This document shows, in pieces, positions 4,993-6,393 of a stretch of DNA of 6,393 nt; position 1 is the stretch's first letter, and every line of letters begins with the position of its first letter. A program made the translations under genes and the position numbers. The stretch is from Lachnospira sp. UBA5912 (GTDB taxonomy: Bacteria > Bacillota > Clostridia > Lachnospirales > Lachnospiraceae), in the NCBI GenBank assembly GCA_002435585.1, contig DJDY01000207.1:1-6393 (forward strand), given 5' to 3'. The notes under the pieces were generated by a model that had not been told where the DNA came from, did no database searches, and worked only from the letters and a program-made list of their open reading frames with translations.

Positions 4993-4996
4993 CCTC
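4993..4996 (-). promoter_or_regulatory. Ribosome binding site that decides the DUF3783 gene start
   Basis: GAGG on the minus strand lies six bases before the ATG at 4984-4986. It sits in AUGAGG, so the upstream in-frame ATG (4996-4998) overlaps the site and is unlikely to be used. Confidence 0.55.
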
Positions 4997-5058
4997 ATTT
5001 TATTGTTTCAATCAATCTATATATATGGCTTTACAGACTTTAAAGAATGTAGTGCATA

Positions 5059-6015
5059 TTACTTTATTAACTTCTTAATCTCATCTAATTCAGCTGTATG
5101 TTTTCTTGATACAGCTCCTGGATTACGCTTAACCATTCTGAATACACTCTTGTAACTCTTTTTATTATCTGACTTAAGATTAACCTTTTCATTTTCAAGA
5201 GTTTCCAATAACTGATTGGCAGCCTTTTCATCCATGAGCTTATTCTTAAGGCTTTCTACTATCGCTTCACTCATTTTCTGTAAAGTGGCAAGCTTAACTC
5301 CCTTTCTTTCATCCATATTCTTCTCAAATGTAAGTCTGCCCTTTGCCTTACTTACATTATTCATAACCGTTGCCCTGCCCTCGGCAAGCTTTTCTTTCAT
5401 CTTATTATAATCATCTTCTGCAAATGCAGTTGCAACTTCAATTCTTTTCGCAATTGTCTTAATCTGCTGATTGCTGTTAGCAATTCTTTCAATGGTTGCT
5501 TTAAGATCCATAGCTTCATTGAATGACTGGGTGAAATCCACTGTCATAACAATAGCCACAACAAATGCAATAATATCTGCTATAGTTACCGGAAGCATAC
5601 ACACAACGCTCTCTATTGGTCTATGGACTATTCTTACAAGTAACACAGAAAATACGCCCCATCCTATTGAAGAAAAAAGACATATATGACCCATAATATT
5701 AAATGGTTTGTTACTGTAATCCCAGTATCTTACTCCAAACATACGCTCCATGCAGTATCCTGTGATAAATTCAAGTATTGTCGAAGATACCATACCTAAA
5801 AGGAATATCAGAGGTATCGAATTCCTAACGCCTATTGTACTGACAAGTATTACAATAGCTCCTGAACCATATATAGGTAATGCAGGTCCATGTAGAAAGC
5901 CTCTGTTAACCCATTTGCCTGACTTAGCTGATACATAACAGCTCTCCCATACCCAGCCTATAAAACAATATATAAAAAAGAATAAAAACCACTGTGATAC
6001 AGTATACGTCTGCAT
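5059..6015 (-). CDS. CmpB-like 'putative ABC transporter permease' membrane protein with coiled-coil tail
   Basis: This is a 318-residue inner-membrane protein. About five hydrophobic segments lie at 8-26, 46-62, 67-86, 108-129 and 137-159. Family-like motifs are FIGWVWESCY (18-27), NRGFLHGPALPIYGSGA (37-53), LEFITGYCMERMFGVRYWDYS (81-101) and NIMGHICLFSSIGWG (106-120). These fit the Firmicutes family often named 'putative ABC transporter permease' (PF06541). No ATP-binding subunit is nearby and transport has not been shown for the family, so the name should not be taken literally. From about 163 to the end the protein is charged and helical, a probable cytoplasmic coiled coil of about 150 residues, basic near the end (KSYKSVFRMVKRNPGAVSRK). 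The ATG start has GAGG six bases upstream. It is first in the probable operon with DUF3783, trxA and larC, with 72 bases to the next gene. Confidence 0.85.
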   Translation of the reverse strand: MQTYTVSQWFLFFFIYCFIGWVWESCYVSAKSGKWVNRGFLHGPALPIYGSGAIVILVSTIGVRNSIPLIFLLGMVSSTILEFITGYCMERMFGVRYWDYSNKPFNIMGHICLFSSIGWGVFSVLLVRIVHRPIESVVCMLPVTIADIIAFVVAIVMTVDFTQSFNEAMDLKATIERIANSNQQIKTIAKRIEVATAFAEDDYNKMKEKLAEGRATVMNNVSKAKGRLTFEKNMDERKGVKLATLQKMSEAIVESLKNKLMDEKAANQLLETLENEKVNLKSDNKKSYKSVFRMVKRNPGAVSRKHTAELDEIKKLIK

Positions 6016-6020
6016 TATAT

Positions 6021-6027
6021 TCCTCTT
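6021..6027 (-). promoter_or_regulatory. Ribosome binding site of the CmpB-like gene
   Basis: The minus strand reads AAGAGGA, five bases before the ATG at 6013-6015. It agrees with the start chosen from the first transmembrane segment. Confidence 0.65.
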
Positions 6028-6105
6028 CTTTCCAAGTATCTTAATGGTATATTATATTCATATATTATATACAACAGATATTCTATATTCATGAACTTTA
6101 AAATG

Positions 6106-6212
6106 GTACAACAACATAATGAAATATTTAATATCTGCTTACTATTAATGATACTTCTTTATTATTTATCTCTCATTTATATAGAAATATTCTAACACTT
6201 TCTTTGTTGTAC
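6106..6212. repeat. 9-bp inverted repeat pair upstream of the right-hand operon
   Basis: GTACAACAA (6106-6114) and TTGTTGTAC (6204-6212) are exact reverse complements, 89 bases apart. The distal copy fills the promoter spacer next to the -35 box. The proximal copy lies in the leader about 75 bases after the predicted start of transcription. The layout could allow a dimer or tetramer to bridge the two by DNA looping, or it could be chance in AT-rich sequence. Confidence 0.4.
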
Positions 6213-6218
6213 TGTCAA
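6189..6218 (-). promoter_or_regulatory. Sigma-A-like promoter of the CmpB-like/DUF3783/trxA/larC operon
   Basis: On the minus strand, a perfect -35 TTGACA (6213-6218) and TAGAAT (6189-6194, five of six matches) are separated by 18 bases. Transcription would start near 6182 and leave a leader of about 165 bases. The rest of 6016-6393 is AT-rich, and I see no supported gene in it. No riboswitch could be recognised by eye. Confidence 0.6.
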
Positions 6219-6393
6219 AAAATACCTGATTTATTTTATTAATTTTACTTAATTTTTATATTTCCCAATTATTGTTTAAAGTCAATTTCTGGCACTTCAT
6301 ATAACTCTGAATATTAATATTTCATTTAGTATTTGTAACAATCTTTTTAAATAATATTTTTGTTAATTGAGACATATATTATCCTTGAATAAG

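Noticed and set aside
4540..5155. Plus-strand frames of 90 and 101 codons opposite trxA and the DUF3783 gene
   Set aside because: They are antisense to genes with clear family matches and good ribosome binding sites, and their hydrophobic look comes from reverse-complemented codons.
6322..6375. A 17-codon minus-strand frame (MSQLTKILFKKIVTNTK) preceded by AAGGAT
   Set aside because: It has a possible ribosome binding site, but it is too short to judge, has no family resemblance and sits at the window edge. It could be a leader peptide, or chance sequence after an upstream gene that ends off-window.
6016..6393. Possible riboswitch or small RNA in the leader of the right-hand operon
   Set aside because: Apart from the promoter and the 9-bp repeat pair, I see no conserved core, strong stem set or terminator/antiterminator arrangement.

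Overview
The window is AT-rich DNA with strong AGGAGG-type ribosome binding sites. It encodes a glycyl-radical pyruvate formate-lyase, a Crp/Fnr-type regulator, a ferredoxin-like protein and several small Firmicutes families, with no respiratory genes. This fits an obligately anaerobic, fermentative Clostridia member, most likely Lachnospiraceae (Roseburia/Eubacterium/Lachnospira-like). That placement is inferred from protein families and composition, not from a marker gene.

Layout. At the left edge (1-758, minus) is the N-terminal third of pyruvate formate-lyase (pflB), cut by the window edge. A 444-bp non-coding region (759-1202) holds its candidate promoter, a near-consensus Rex-type operator, a 21-bp dyad in the probable leader, and a hairpin that probably ends the upstream regulator gene. 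A Crp/Fnr-family regulator (1203-1907, minus) is divergent from a cysteine-rich ferredoxin-like protein (2182-2787, plus). Between them a 14-bp palindrome at 2031-2044 is a good candidate for a shared operator. A convergent region (2788-2953) carries two hairpins, one a bidirectional terminator. The right half is a probable four-gene minus-strand operon: a five-helix membrane protein of the CmpB-like 'putative ABC transporter permease' family with a coiled-coil tail (5059-6015), a DUF3783-type protein (4618-4986), thioredoxin (4287-4601) and the nickel-pincer cofactor enzyme LarC (2954-4249, GTG start). A good sigma-A-like promoter lies upstream at 6189-6218. The last 378 bp contain no gene I can support.

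How the parts may work together. The left half looks like a redox-controlled fermentation module. A Crp/Fnr-type factor probably controls the divergent ferredoxin gene, and similar motifs lie upstream of pflB, where Rex (NADH/NAD+ sensing) may also act. The right half combines thiol-redox chemistry (thioredoxin) with nickel cofactor maturation (LarC) and two poorly described proteins. The link between the halves is only proximity, plus a weak variant of the palindrome in the right-hand promoter. No mobile element, CRISPR array, tRNA or rRNA was recognised.
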